Of a stretch of 64,000 nt of DNA, positions 1 through 19,599 are shown piece after piece. Location of the stretch: contig CM059973.1 of NCBI GenBank assembly GCA_030490835.1, forward strand, positions 86,563,141 through 86,627,140, read 5' to 3'. Position 1 is the first letter of the stretch; each line of letters opens with the position of its first letter. The position numbers and the translations under genes were made by a program. Below the pieces are notes generated by a model. That model ran no database searches, was not told the DNA's origin, and worked only from the letters and a program-made list of their open reading frames with translations. This DNA comes from Annona cherimola. Lineage: Eukaryota > Streptophyta > Magnoliopsida > Magnoliales > Annonaceae.

Positions 1-863
1 TTTTTTGGTTGAGAACTTTTTCCTACTGCTTGAACCAGCTGGTTCAGCTGGTTTACCTGTTAAGAGAGAGAAGGGCTCTGATGATGATGTACAGAAATTT
101 TTTAATTCTGCATAGGGTAGTTGAAAAATTAAACTTTTGCATGAATGTAGATGAGAAGATGGTGGAGATCAATGAGAAGAGGTCCAGTTAACTTCCGTGT
201 TCTTTGGGAAGAACATGAACCTTGCAGTCTATGGAGTATGGAGTAGCTTATGTGGGTTCGCCAATTATTTTATGATGATTCTGGAGTGTTTGCTGTGTAA
301 AAATTATCGTATTGATAGCTGAAACAGGGATCTACATAACCTTTAAATTTTAAGTGGCTGCTTAAATCCAATTTGAGTCCACAGTACTTAACAAACAACT
401 GATTGACCAATCTGGGGTTATCTTTGAGAATTATGTGGGTATGATACTTGAACGAACTACAGCATTGCAGGAAGTCACACCTCCGGATCAGTTAATTGTA
501 GGCTTGAGAGGAGATTGTGAAAGAATGAGGTGGGAATGAGCAACACAGGAACCCCCTTGCTGAGGTCCTGTACTTTCACTGAGTGCATCGGATAATCTTA
601 TTGAGTTGAAGGAAAGTTTGTGCCAGTGGCTAGAGTCTGCCATGATTGATTAACTTATTTTATTTCTTTTCAATCCATGATATGTTTGTTTAGTGAACCA
701 GGCATGTTCAACTTGATGCTTCTTGTGTTAGGAAGTTAGGATAATTTTTAGCGACACACAGCTGCTGTTCTTTATGGGCCTAGCAGTCTTCTTGTAGAAA
801 AATGACATGCTACTATACTGCCTCTGTGCCATTTCTATTTAGATCTAAGTGTTATATCTGCAG
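1..863. other. Upstream intron or flank of the UBP gene
   Basis: No exon of the ubiquitin protease is visible here, although the family's catalytic Cys-box exon normally comes directly before the exon at 864. It should therefore lie left of the window, with most of this stretch being intron. An open frame runs from position 3 to a TAG at 114-116 (37 codons, charged C-terminal part). It could be the tail of another gene or chance; I do not recognise it. Confidence 0.4.
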
Positions 864-8334
<7,471 letters not shown>

Positions 8335-9638
8335 TTGTTTTTGTAATGTGAGATCTGGTGCCTCCCATACTAATTATTACTATTGATGGAAGTGACGAAG
8401 GCTATTTCCAGTGAATTGCTAAGATCGAGGATAGATGTGCAGTAGGCTGTACATATAATATTTATGTGCATTTAAACAGGTCCAATATGTACTTTTTTCA
8501 CGTGTTATTTACCCAAAAGGTACTAGAAAAATCTTATGAAGAGAAATCCATAGTAGATGTCTCCATGTAGTAAAACATATGAAAAGCCCAAATTCGAAAT
8601 TCAGGGAAGAGCTTGTAACTTCTTTACTTGTCGGCAGTAATGTCAATTCAATCACAGTTGGTGGGAATCCATTTCCTTGAGCATTCTCCTTGAACTTGCA
8701 TTTGGCCTATTTACAGGCAGCAATGGTCTCCTTTGTTGGCGTTCGCAGTAACGTGGTAAGATACGAATAGTCCTTGTTATCTCTGGCAGCCCGCAAAAGA
8801 TTGCTTAATTTTTTACTTTTTGTAAGTTTCAATGACGACTAAAAAATCACATGATATGTGCATAGCAATTACTTTTGTTCTTGAATTGCCATAAAACCCA
8901 AAACGAAAACATTATCATGAGCCGAAGATTTTGGTTTTCGCATGGTTGCGTTGGAATGATTTGCCTACCCATATGGTCAGCCTTTGTATTGTTGTGGATT
9001 TTTCAGATTGCACTTGTGCCGAAAGTTCCATGGATCTTGTATTTAAATGCGAAAATCGTAGGTCGGAAATCCGATGGAGTGGATGGCCGGCCCTGGGTAT
9101 GGCCATTACCAACGTGTATTCCGCACCAGCAAAGGAAAATTCAAGCTATGCTAATAATTATTAATTTTGAACTTCTTTTTGGTTAAAAATGTCGTCAACG
9201 TCAGAATTTTTAACGTAACTCAATGTCTAACTAGTCAAAAAGTGATCCAATGGCTAACAAGATCAGGGCTAGCATGATTTAGGGATGCCCTTTGTGAGTG
9301 CGTTTTGGTGGGTCATGAAATCTAGTCAATGTAGACAACAGAAGTTTTCGACAAGTGCAATTCGTAGAAATCAATAATTACAGGTTAAATTTTTTTAAAG
9401 TTGAAATAAAAGGGCAGAAAATGTAAATGGCCAGATATATAACTTAATTAAAATGATTTGTAAACTACATCAGTCCGCTAAGAAAACAAAAACGTGCCAT
9501 GATGAAAATAAGGTAAATTTTAAAAGTTCGTATAAAAATGGTTGTTTTAAACTACATTAGTCCTTTGCTGAAAACAAAAACATACCATAATGAAAATAAG
9601 GTGGTGCCGTGAAAGTGCAGGAAAAAGCAACAAAATTT
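8335..9638. other. UBP 3'UTR and intergenic DNA
   Basis: The UBP 3' untranslated region probably ends within the first few hundred bases (AT-rich, several AATA-type signals near 8450-8600). From about 8.9 to 9.2 kb there are short overlapping open frames on both strands with no recognisable protein, which I regard as noise. Confidence 0.5.
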
Positions 9639-9917
9639 TGGGTGTGTTTAACAATCATAAAAACTCGTCAATTTAAAATTTTTCAATTTTCGCAATTACC
9701 TTATTTTTAATCATTTTTTCGCATTTTTCTATATAATTATCCTACTTTTTAATCATTTTTCTATAACTACCCATATAATTGTCTTAACTATTTTCATTTT
9801 TTATTATCTCTATTCTTTATCATCACCCTTATCATATTGCATTATTTTTTCCATTTTAAAAATCTTATACAAAATTTTTTTCTTTTAAAATCTTTATCAC
9901 ATTTCAAACGCATCATT
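9639..9917. repeat. Tourist-like MITE (diverged)
   Basis: It begins TGGGTGTGTTTAAC and ends with the inverted match TTTCAAACGCATCA. The interior follows the same order as the copies at 50.4 and 59.5 kb (TATAATTATCCTACTTTTTAATC, then TATCTCTATTCTTTATCATC). The flanking TTT/TTT would be a degenerate 3-bp target duplication. It lies about 260 bp upstream of the GPI16 start codon. Confidence 0.6.
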
Positions 9918-10177
9918 TATTCGAGAACTCAGTAGGCCAGGCTAGAGGAGTGACGGGGCCTTCTTAAAAAGTTGAATTCTGTGGAAAATGTGTAATCGTG
10001 GAAAATCTCAGCGGTTTATTTGAAAATTCCTGAGACTCCGAGCATTTCCCCCGAGGAACCGTCCGCCCCGAGCAACCGTCCGCCCGTCCCACACTTCCTG
10101 AGGCTGAGCTGCGCCCGATATTTCATGGCGGAGTTTCTGCTTCAGCTCTGGCTGTCTTCTTCCAACAAGATCCTCTG

Positions 10178-13100
10178 ATGGCGTCTCCAACGTCGATCTT
10201 ATTCTTCTTTTCCTTTTTCTTTCTTTTCTCTCAGTGTTTGGTTGGGCCTGTCCTCGCCGCAGGATCTGACGGTGGTAGCAGGCAAGAAGAGGAGTTCTCA
10301 GAAGAGTTGCTTTTGAGACCTTTGCCAGATCGGAAGGTGCTAGCACACTTCCATTTCGAGACCACTTCTCCGCCCTCTAGCAGCTATGGGCCACACCACC
10401 GAATCTTCCCAAAGGCTATTTATCAGCTGGTACGGAGAACTCGAGTTTTTTTACTTCCTGGTTCGAAAAATTTAGGGCTTTACCCTATCTCTGCTTTCGA
10501 GCATTTGATCGCGGATTGAATTTGTAGTTTTTCGGGTTCAGGGATTCTGGTTCCTGAATCTGTCACTTAGTTGACGTCCCCAATCTTATATAAATCACCG
10601 CAATGTCTCATTGATGGGTTCAGCTGTTGCTCCGTTGCCAATTGAAGTAACGAAATATGATCTCTGTATTTGCTGGCAGGCTGCTGTTTATGATTGCAAC
10701 AGATGGCCGCCATTGATCATGGCTTGATTTGCAAGTTGAATGCGAATGCTTAGGTTCACAATGCACCATTGTGGGCATTTGGTCCACAGCGCCAGAGCTG
10801 GCTCTCTCGAGTGCAAACAACCATCGGCAGCACCTGTTCGATAAAAATGATCGGAACTTTCCCACTGGAAGTGCACCTAATTTATTGGTGTAAAATTTGA
10901 AAATTTGTTTCTGCCAATCAATGAGCATCCTGTATCTCATTGTAATGCTATTCTTACGAATGCAAATGATGAACTTTGTGGGTTGCGATGGGTCTTATAA
11001 ATTTGATTTCGCAGTATAGTAGCCATCTTTTGGATTTTTTTGATCCTTTGACCAAGCTTATTTTACTGTTTATGATGTTTAAACAGGTCCATAAATTTCA
11101 AGTTCAGGAAATGGAGCTGTCCTTCACACAAGGCCGTTGGAACTATGAGCGCTGGGGTGGGTTTGATCCCATGCCAAGCAAGTATGCTAAACCCCCTGGT
11201 GTTGAGCTTTGGGCGGCCTTTGATGTCCCACTTGAACAGGTTGATGCGACCTGGAAGAATTTGACTCATGCTCTTTCAGGCCTTTTCTGTGCTTCTATCA
11301 ATTTTCTGGAATCCTCTACAACTTATTCTGATCCTCAGTGGGCTTTCCGCTCACATTCGGGAAGTTTGAGATATGGTGCCTTGCCCCGGGAAGCTGTCTG
11401 CACTGAGAATCTGACACCTTGGCTGAAGCTGCTACCTTGTCGAGACAAAGCTGGGCTTGCTGCAATTATGGACAGGCCATCGATCTACAGAGGATATTAT
11501 CATTCGCAAAGGTTGCGTTTGATTTCGACTGAATTTAGTCAGGAAGAGGGAGTGGAAGGTGGCATTGAACTTGAACAGACACTGACTGTTGTGCTTCAGC
11601 CTAGTTCACAAAGGACTGTGACTGCTTATTCTAGTGACAGATCTTTGCAGCCGAGCTGGTCCCTTGGCACATTGTTTGGTCAGAAAGTGACTGGGCTTTG
11701 TGTTCTAGCGAAGTCCAGCAATATATTCCTTGAACTGGACGAGGGTTTAGTTGCTGAACTAGAGAAACTAGGAATGGAAAATGGCGTATTTTGGGGCAGT
11801 CCAATTTTTGAATTGCTTGCCACACCAGATAAGAAAATTAGAGAATTGAAGAGCTTTCGTGGCCAGGGCTCTTCTTTTCTTTATGGGTATAGTGTCAAGA
11901 ATTACAATAAAAAAGAACCTCTTGATGTGGGCATTACTTGGAAGCTTCCTGTGCTGTGGTCATGTCTTCAAGCACCATTCCATGCAAGCAGGTTTTTAAT
12001 GGGAAGCGGGAATGAAAGAGGTTCCATAGCTCTTTCTCTGATGCCTAGTCGACCACATGAGGGGTTATTCAATGGCGAGACTGCATCTCCATCGTTGGGT
12101 GGGAAAGGTGGTACAGTGCAAGTAATTATTTTCCAAGTGGTTCCTTGGTATATTAAGGTTTATTATCACACCCTGCAAATTTTCGTAGATGGAAAGCCTA
12201 GAACAGTCTCAGATGTTGTAGAAAAGATTCACGTTTCACCTTCAGAAGACAAAGTATCACCTGGGGTGATGGAAATGGTACTGAGATTTCCCTGCAACAT
12301 GCAGTCAGCCTCATTGAGCATAGATTTTGATAAGGTATCATTCTATATCAGCGTTTATCAGCCAGTGAGCATTATTCCCAGAAATGGATGAATAGTATTC
12401 TCTCAGATGTTTATTAAAAGAATCAAATTTGGAGTGCTTTCTCTAACAGTTTAAAAACGGGACCACACTAGCCAGGGTGTATTAGTTCACCTAGAAGTAA
12501 TTGTATTCTGGATAGGTCCAAGAGGATTATGTTCAGCCCCTTTCAATGCGGTGTATAAATATTTTCTAAATAAAAAAATTTATTTCAAGAAATAAGATTG
12601 CGCTTCAGAAATGTTAAGCAATCGCCGACTGGTCATCAAATTACAAGGAACCTTTTGATAGGATAGCTATAGAATTGGTTGTGCTTTACTGTGTTGAATA
12701 CTGGACAATCTATAAATATCATGTATGCATTTTATTAGTGTAGCCAAACTGAAGATGTTGAGGTGGATGTAGGCCAAAACTATGAAGGAAACAAAATTAT
12801 AAATGAAATAACTCATAATCTAAGAGGTTTTTGTACAGTTTGCAGCCAAAGGCAAAGAAAAGGTAAAGTCAAGGTAAGAAGTAAAATCAGTATGAGGGTA
12901 GTATTTTACCTGGTAATGGAACAAGACAAAATAGAGAAATAGAATAGAAGTGAAATTACATGATTATATTGGCAAAATTGACTTCTTTATGAAAAACATG
13001 GAGTTGGCTGTGGAAATTACATGATGATATTTGTGAAGTTGACTTCTTTATGAAAAAAGATGGAGTTGACATTGGAAAGATAGGCTTTTAAAGTTGATTT

Positions 13101-15000
13101 CCATGTGCAAACTCCAGTTTTGTGCTTACTAGTAGTGGCTTAGGCTTGTGGTGTGAGATTTCCCACAAAAGCAGGGCCATAAGCAAACTCCACTTCCATG
13201 ATTTCTGGTAGCTACTTGCCATGCTAGTCCATCAAGCCGATGTAAGCCCATTTGACATTATGCATGAAGGATCTCTTAGAGTTTCTCTCTCATGGATTCT
13301 CAATATTTTTCCAGGGTTTTCTGCATATTGATGAATATCCACCAGATGCCAATCAGGGATTCGATATTCCGTCTTCTGTGATAAGTTTCCCTGAATTCCA
13401 GTCAACCAAACATTTTCTTGATGACTCAAGCAAGTCACCACTATTGTTTAAATTCCGGGTAAGAACTGTTGGATGGAAATATAGATAGCAGATTCCTTTT
13501 TAGAAGGTAGATCTATTGGAATGGAAACATCTGCCTCATGCTCCCTGCTGATCATTTCTGCTGGAAATCCATGGTTCTCTCCAGGGAAAAAATCTTGTGC
13601 GCTCCTATACTGAAGTGCTGCTTGTGCCGTTGACAACCCCTGATTTTAGCATGCCGTACAATGTAATCACTTTCACATGCACTGTTTTGGCCCTATATTT
13701 TGGGTCTCTGCTCAATGTTTTACGTAGGCGGGTTGGTGAGGAAGAAAGATTCTCTCAGAGCAAAGGTATGTCCGCTATTCTTCTTTTCTTCCTACATCTG
13801 CCTATATTTAGATGGTGAAAAAGTTAAATATGAACCCAATTCCCAAATGTGTTTTAGATGAATCCATGATTAGGCTGGTTTTCCTTTTAAAGTTTTTTTT
13901 CCTCTTATGTCCCAATAATTTAATAAGATAATGGATATTTGAATCTCAAAAAAAGGAAGGCTGCAATGTTGAATTTGCAATCCACTCTAATGCACCACCT
14001 TCAGGACTCATTTCAGTGTCATTGATGACCTTAGATGCATTTGATGATAAGTGGTGGTTTTTGGCTCCAAAACAGGGTACAAATCTAGAAAATGTAATGA
14101 TTCTTTGCAAACACTTTATTCTATCATAGATGACAAAATAGCAAGTGGTCGTGTAGACATTCCATGAAAGAATTATTAGCCGAATCAAGATAAGAATTAG
14201 GGTTTGTACCAAATAAATTGAGGAAAGGAAGCAACATCAATATGGGCGGAAGATAAAATAAAATACCAGGCGTTAAAATACCAGGCGTAGGTGATGAGCC
14301 AAGTCAGCAGCCTGTGTGAATGAAAAACCGCAGAGAGCTACAAATCATGCATTGTAGGGGATGAACTGTGGTTTTTGTGCTACAGTACAGCAACAAGCAT
14401 AGGGCAATTTACCCTTCTTTACATCCAGAAAGCTGGCCTTTCCCTTCTAAATTTCTTTGCCTCTGCTTACATTCAAGCACCTTTTCCTGCATTCACAGAC
14501 AACGGGAATGTTCTGTGGTCTTCTGCTTTGTTCACTTGCCACATCCTGCCCATCTTTGTTTCCGATTCTTCAACAAGATGCATAACTTTGTTTAGATTTC
14601 AAACCAAAATCCATATTAACAGTTTGGCTGGGTATTGATATAGTGCATCATAGTTGGGAAGGTGTTCCGTTCCCGCCCGACGTATTACATGCCTCATCAA
14701 ATACTTATGGAACTAAAATACTTATTCTGCTACCTTTTCTAATTTGGATCACATCCCAACTGAACTTAATGTCTTAATCTCAGCAGTGAGGTGCTAAAAT
14801 TTAGTGTTTCATTTGTAGCTGCAATGAGGCGAGGCCTGATTTCACAACTTCTGTCCAAGCTGTCATCCAAGCTGAGTGGGAAGCAACAAGAGCCTCATCA
14901 AGGATCATCACAAGGGTCAATATTCAGCCCTAAGTTAGCATTCAAAGTGGTGTTAGTAGCTGCTGTTGCAGTCATTTGGCATTATTATTTGAATGAATAA
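10178..15000 (+). CDS. GPI16: GPI transamidase subunit GPI16/PIG-T
   Basis: Subunit of the ER GPI-transamidase complex, which attaches glycosylphosphatidylinositol anchors to the C-termini of secretory proteins. Five exons join in phase: 10178-10429, 11087-12334, 13315-13458, 13585-13765 and 14819-15000, giving 668 aa. The protein starts with a signal peptide ([20 protein letters not shown], cleaved near AAG). The long lumenal domain carries family blocks [58 protein letters not shown] and [12 protein letters not shown]. It then has [16 protein letters not shown] leading into a transmembrane segment ending at LLNVLRRR, and a second hydrophobic stretch near the C-terminus ([14 protein letters not shown]). 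The start is the first ATG in frame with the signal peptide, and length matches plant homologues. The open frames at 10976-11086 and 12335-12391 are intron read-through. Confidence 0.95.
13766..14818. other. GPI16 last intron
   Basis: A 1.05-kb intron. It holds a small direct repeat AAAATACCAGGCGT at about 14261-14288 and two overlapping open frames near 14370-14640 with no recognisable product. Confidence 0.5.
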
Positions 15001-15600
15001 TTTTGATGCTAATTTGGCAAGGTATATCCTCTCCTGTACAATCTAATTTTGTAATCTTCAGTAGACAGACCACATGTCCTCGGCTGGGATAATTATTGAT
15101 GGATGGTAGTTGAAAGTGCAAAAGAAGCAAGATGATAATCATGTGTAAAAGAGTAAATCAAAAGAAAAACGTACGCAATTTTCATTGCCAAAGCTAATAT
15201 CACTGGGACAGAAATGAGGTATTTGCTGCTTCCATTCTGTTTTCACAGGTAGGTGTAGCTGTGTGGGAATCCAAAAAATCAGCTCGACAATTTTGGATGC
15301 TACAGGATGGGGCCCGCTGCATAGCTGCCACTAGAGGTTTTGGTCACCCACAAAAGGACGCGGGATTATGTGCTGGAAAATGTTCCAAGTTGTGGTGGCA
15401 ATGTGTTGACAATGAGTCGATGTCGGATATGGAGGCACTTACGAAGTTTTTTTTTTTTTCCCCACCCCGAAGGAGGCACTTAGAAAGTTTTAATTGGAAG
15501 TAGAGATTCCCAAGAGAGGTGCTGATGTAGATATGGATGCTGGAAGTCTCAGTGATTGTAGCATATTTTTCGTACACCAGACCTTCTACCAGATAAGGGC
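15001..15600. other. GPI16 3'UTR and spacer
   Basis: GPI16 3' untranslated sequence followed by spacer with a T14 run near 15449. No coding signature recognised. Confidence 0.4.
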
Positions 15601-15614
15601 TCTCCGCATGCAAG

Positions 15615-15715
15615 TGCAGAAGTGCTAGGCGCCTAGGTCTCCCATAGTTGAACCGAGTCAGCTGCCCCCAAAGCACTAGACCGTAGTTCCCCCATTTCAA
15701 TTCCAATCTTATACT
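15615..15715 (-). pseudogene. Decayed copy of the BAHD exon-2 splice region
   Basis: The reverse complement reads GGGGGCAGCTGACTCGGTTC and then CTAGCACTTCTGCACTTGCATG. It closely parallels the acceptor and first codons of BAHD exon 2 at 20440-20525 (GGGGACAGCTGACTCAGTTC ... CTGGCACTTGCATG), including upstream intronic bases (AAGTGGGGAACTAACGG against AATGGGGGAACTACGG). Similarity stops before the HXXXD motif. It looks like a short duplicated fragment 4.8 kb from the source. Confidence 0.6.
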
Positions 15716-15779
15716 TGCTATTTTTCAAATGTTTGGTTATGTTTATACTTAATTATTTCTGAGTTATGATCTTGTTGGA

Positions 15780-16065
15780 TTCTTTTGCTTTTTTATGAAC
15801 TCGATAATCTAGGTATATTTAATATATAAATTAAGTTTACCATTTTTGTAGATGGGTGTATATATATTTTTGAATTTTTAAACATGGTTATTTTAGAAAT
15901 TTTAACTAATGACTAAAATACTTGTGTAAAAAGTTCAAAAAAATATACACATTCAAAAATGCGAAAACTTGGTTCATATATTAAATATATTTAGATTAAT
16001 AGGTTCATGCAAAAACAAAAAAATAAAAATTTAAAAATGGTGCATGTAGGCTGTAGCTTGGGCTA
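15780..16065. repeat. Foldback repeat, copy A
   Basis: AT-rich inverted repeat. The left arm contains TATATTTAATATATAAATTAAG and TTTACCATTTTTGTAG, and the right arm has the complementary order TTCAAAAATGCGAAAAC and TCATATATTAAATATATTTAG. It is related to copies at 16.3, 23.4, 25.4, 52.1 and 52.7 kb. Confidence 0.6.
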
Positions 16066-16329
16066 AGAAATCAATTACTTAAACGATCATATTTCATTTA
16101 TAATTAAGGGTATAACTTGGGTCATATTTGGAATTAATCTAAAATAATATAAATAATATTTAAAAAGTCGATCCGGTTTCAATGAAAGTGGATGCAAGCA
16201 TTGCCCTTCTGGGCCCGGCTAAAATAACCATTCAAATGAGAATCCCCTTGAATCTTGCCCTACAAAAAATTTATTTCGCCAGTTAAGGGAAAGGGGCGTG
16301 ATCATTTCCGGTCTTTTGGAAACCATTTT

Positions 16330-16530
16330 TAATTTTAATTTTTTTTTTTTTGAAACTTTAAATTGAGCTTTATATAATTCATAAATCGAGTTTTAAGATT
16401 TTTCGATATTTGTATATATATATATATATTTGAATTTTAAATATAGGAGTACTGTGACCATTTTCACACGTACAAAAATTTTAAAATTTAGTTCATGGAT
16501 AACGTAAACCTAGATTGCAGTTTTTTTTTT
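16330..16530. repeat. Foldback repeat, copy B (degenerate)
   Basis: A second, more diverged member of the same AT-rich foldback family (TTTATATAATTCATAAATCGAG ... AATTTAGTTCATGGATAACG) with a T13 run and an (AT)n core. It ends about 100 bp upstream of the first possible PPR start. Confidence 0.45.
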
Positions 16531-16740
16531 TTTTCTTTTTAGATAATTAGATTGACAGTTTTAAAAAAGAGGTATTCATTCGGTACTAACTCCTAAATGA
16601 TCAAAACGCCTTAAACATGCCCTCAAATCAATGCCATTTATGTAATATTGTTCCTCTCTAGTGCAATAAGTGTAGCGTTACCTGTCTTACCCACCCAAAT
16701 TACCGGCTTTTTTGAACTGCCAACCAAAACAATCCGCAGC

Positions 16741-19053
16741 ATGAAATCTCTTCCCGCCACCAGAACCACCATTCAAAAACTCTCCCACTCTGAGCTTTCT
16801 CCTTCCTGCCCTGAGAACAACTTCATCGCTCTCATCCACGCCGCCAAAACAGCTTTCCGACTCAAGCAGACCCATGCCCAGATCATATGCTATGGCCTCT
16901 CAGAAAATAGCCACATCATCACCCAACTCATCTCCACCTGCTCACTTTTCAAGTCCGTCGACTACGCCGTCACCATCTTCCGCCACACCTGCCGCCCGAA
17001 CCAATTCATCTTCAACTCGCTGATCCGAGCCTTATCTGACAATGCCGGTTTTGCAGGTGCTATTGCCTGTTTCACCCACATGCTGCGCCTCGAAATCCGT
17101 CCCGATCGCCTCACCTTACCCTATGTACTCAAATCTGTAGCTTCATTGCTTGAGTACAGTACTGGTGGGGCCCTCCATGCCAGTGTTATTAGGCTTGGAC
17201 TTGAGATGGATTCGTTCGTTCGGACTTCGTTGGCTGATATGTATGTGAAATTTGGGTTCTTGAATGTAGCTTTGCAGCTGTTTGAGGAAACACCTGAAAG
17301 AAATAAGACTGAGAATGTGCTGTTGTGGAATGTCTTAATCAATGGGTGTTGTAAGGGTGGGGATATGCAAAGGGCTATGAAGCTTTTCGAGGCAATGCCA
17401 GAGACGACCATTGCCTCTTGGAATAGTTTGATTAATGGGTTTTTTCAGAAAAGAGATGTGGAGAGGGCAGTGATGCTTTTTGGTCGCATGCTGGAGAAAA
17501 ATGTGGTTTCCTGGACAACTATGCTTACTGGGTTTTCCCTGAATGGGGATCATCAACGAGCGCTGCATACTTTCTACCAGATGCTGGATGAAGGTGTCAA
17601 GCCTAATGATTATGCAGTGATATCCGCGTTGTCAGCCTGCACTAGGATTGGGGCTTTAGATGCTGGTATTCGAATTCACAAATATGTTTTGGATAATGGA
17701 TTTCAGATAAACACAGTGCTTGGGAACGCTTTGGTTGATATGTACGCAAAATGTGGTGAGATTGATTCTGCAAGTAGGATTTTTCGTCAGATAAAATGGA
17801 AAGATATTCTTACTTGGAGTATCATGATATCTGGGTGGGCTACTCATGGTTGTTGCAGAGAGGCCCTCCAATGTTTTGAAGACATGAAATCTGCAGGTAT
17901 GCTCTCTGAATAAAGCATGGCCTTCCTAATGAAATTTTATTGGTTTAGGCTATTGATTTGCCAAACAAGGGCCATTGATTTGCCAGCATGTACTACTGAC
18001 TGGTCCTTTTTTCTAATCCCCATGTCTTTTCATGAAATGGCCAAACTAAGGGCTATTGGCAACCTGATTTTCAATACGCAATGCATATTTGATAGGCCCA
18101 CCTGAATTGGCACATGCTGAGAGTAATTCGCTCCTTAGTCCTTTCTTGAGTGACAATTTCTTTTGTTTTTCATTCTTCCACAAATGAATCTTACAGAGAC
18201 TGACTTAACCCATCATGCAGGCATACCTGCAGATGAGGTTGTGTTCCTGTCTGTCTTGACAGCATGCTCACATGCTGGCCTAGTTGATCAGGGACTGGAG
18301 CTCTTCAATAACATGTGCTTTGATTGCATGTTAAAACCAACATTGAAGCATTATGCATGCATGATAGATCTATTTGTTCGAGCAGGCCGTCTTGAAGAAG
18401 CCTTCCAATTTATCAACAGCATGCCAATTGAACCTGATTTTGTAATATGGGGAACACTCTTTTGTGGATGCCGGGCTCATAAGAATATTGAAATGGCAGA
18501 ATTAGCATCTAAGAAACTCTTAGAGATTCAACCAAAGCATCCAGGCAGCTATGTGTTCCTTTCCAACATTTATGCTGGGGCTGGACGATGGGAAGATGTT
18601 GAGAGAGTAAGAAATGCAATGAGAAGTAGAGGTATAGATAAACCTCCGGGATGGAGTTTTATTGAAATTGGAGGCCACATGCATACTTTCACGGCAGGTG
18701 ATCAGGCTCATGCAAATGCTAAAGATATATACCAAAAGCTAGGGGAGATAGTGGCAGGAGCAAAGACTCAAGGTTACATGCCCAACATTGATTGGGTGCT
18801 TCATAATATTGAGGAAGAGGAGAAGGAAGATGCGCTGGGATGTCACAGTGAGAAGCTAGCTCTTGCGTTCGGGCTACTGAGCACTGCAAGTCCAACTGTT
18901 ATTAGGATAGTGAAGAACCTAAGAATTTGTGGTGATTGTCATTCATTGATGAAATACACAAGCAAGATTGCTGGGAGGGAGATTGTTTTGAGAGACATAA
19001 AGCGGTTCCATCATTTTAGGGATGGGTTTTGCACATGTGGAGATTATTGGTGA
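16741..19053 (+). CDS. PLS-class PPR protein with E and DYW domains (At1g04840-like)
   Basis: Pentatricopeptide-repeat protein of the PLS-DYW group, which acts in C-to-U RNA editing in mitochondria or plastids. Two exons, 16741-17896 and 18221-19053, join in phase 1 (GCAG|GTATGC ... ATGCAG|GC) to give 662 aa. About ten PPR motifs come first (for example VLLWNVLINGCCKGGDMQRA, VVSWTTMLTGFSLNGDHQRA, NALVDMYAKCGEIDSA). The E-type region follows (PGSYVFLSNIYAGAGRWEDV), then the PG box (PPGWSFIEIGG) and a complete DYW domain with the deaminase-like residues HSEKLALAFG and CGDCHSLMKY, ending exactly in CGDYW. An upstream in-frame ATG at 16648 would give 693 aa; I prefer 16741 because homologues begin close to there and the following residues look like an organelle transit peptide. 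Its 3' end faces the BAHD gene, with 546 bp between stop codons. The specific editing target cannot be read from the sequence. Confidence 0.93.
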
Positions 19054-19599
19054 TCCCAGCATTCATCCAGACAATAAATGTTGGGAGCATTACATTAAGG
19101 AATTCTTCTTTCTTTTTCAAATTATCCTGAAGGAGAAAAAGATTTTCAAGATTCTGAAATAAAAGCACTGATGTACTCCAATAGTCCATGATAAAGATAT
19201 AGGAACTGGGTCATGGTCTTCCTAGCGATCTAAATCACCTTTAAGATTATTCGTGCCTCTGAAGATATCCAATGCAATTTACCAATTTAAAATGTTGCAG
19301 ATGGTTGTTTGATATTTGGATATTTCCCATTCACAGCAAGACCCCATCGTTATGAGCTGCAGGATGCTTTCAAAGATGAAAGTTCACACACTAGCTGCAC
19401 CTGAACTAGCAAGTAACAATTCACTTCACGTTAATAGCTAAACACGACGACTTTGCACTAGCAGACACACTAGAACAAGATGAGATACAAGAGACAACTG
19501 ATTTGGATACATTCGACTCATCCCATCATCCTCGGAGAATTTTTCATGGTATTTTATATAATGGACATTTCTCCGCACATTGGAAATCATAAGCTTACT
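19054..19599. other. Convergent 3' intergenic region
   Basis: Spacer between the PPR stop (+) and the BAHD stop (-), holding both 3'UTRs. No other feature seen. Confidence 0.6.

Noticed and set aside
10620..10940. Minus-strand frames in GPI16 intron 1
   Set aside because: No recognisable protein family; they lie wholly in an intron whose borders are fixed by the flanking exons.
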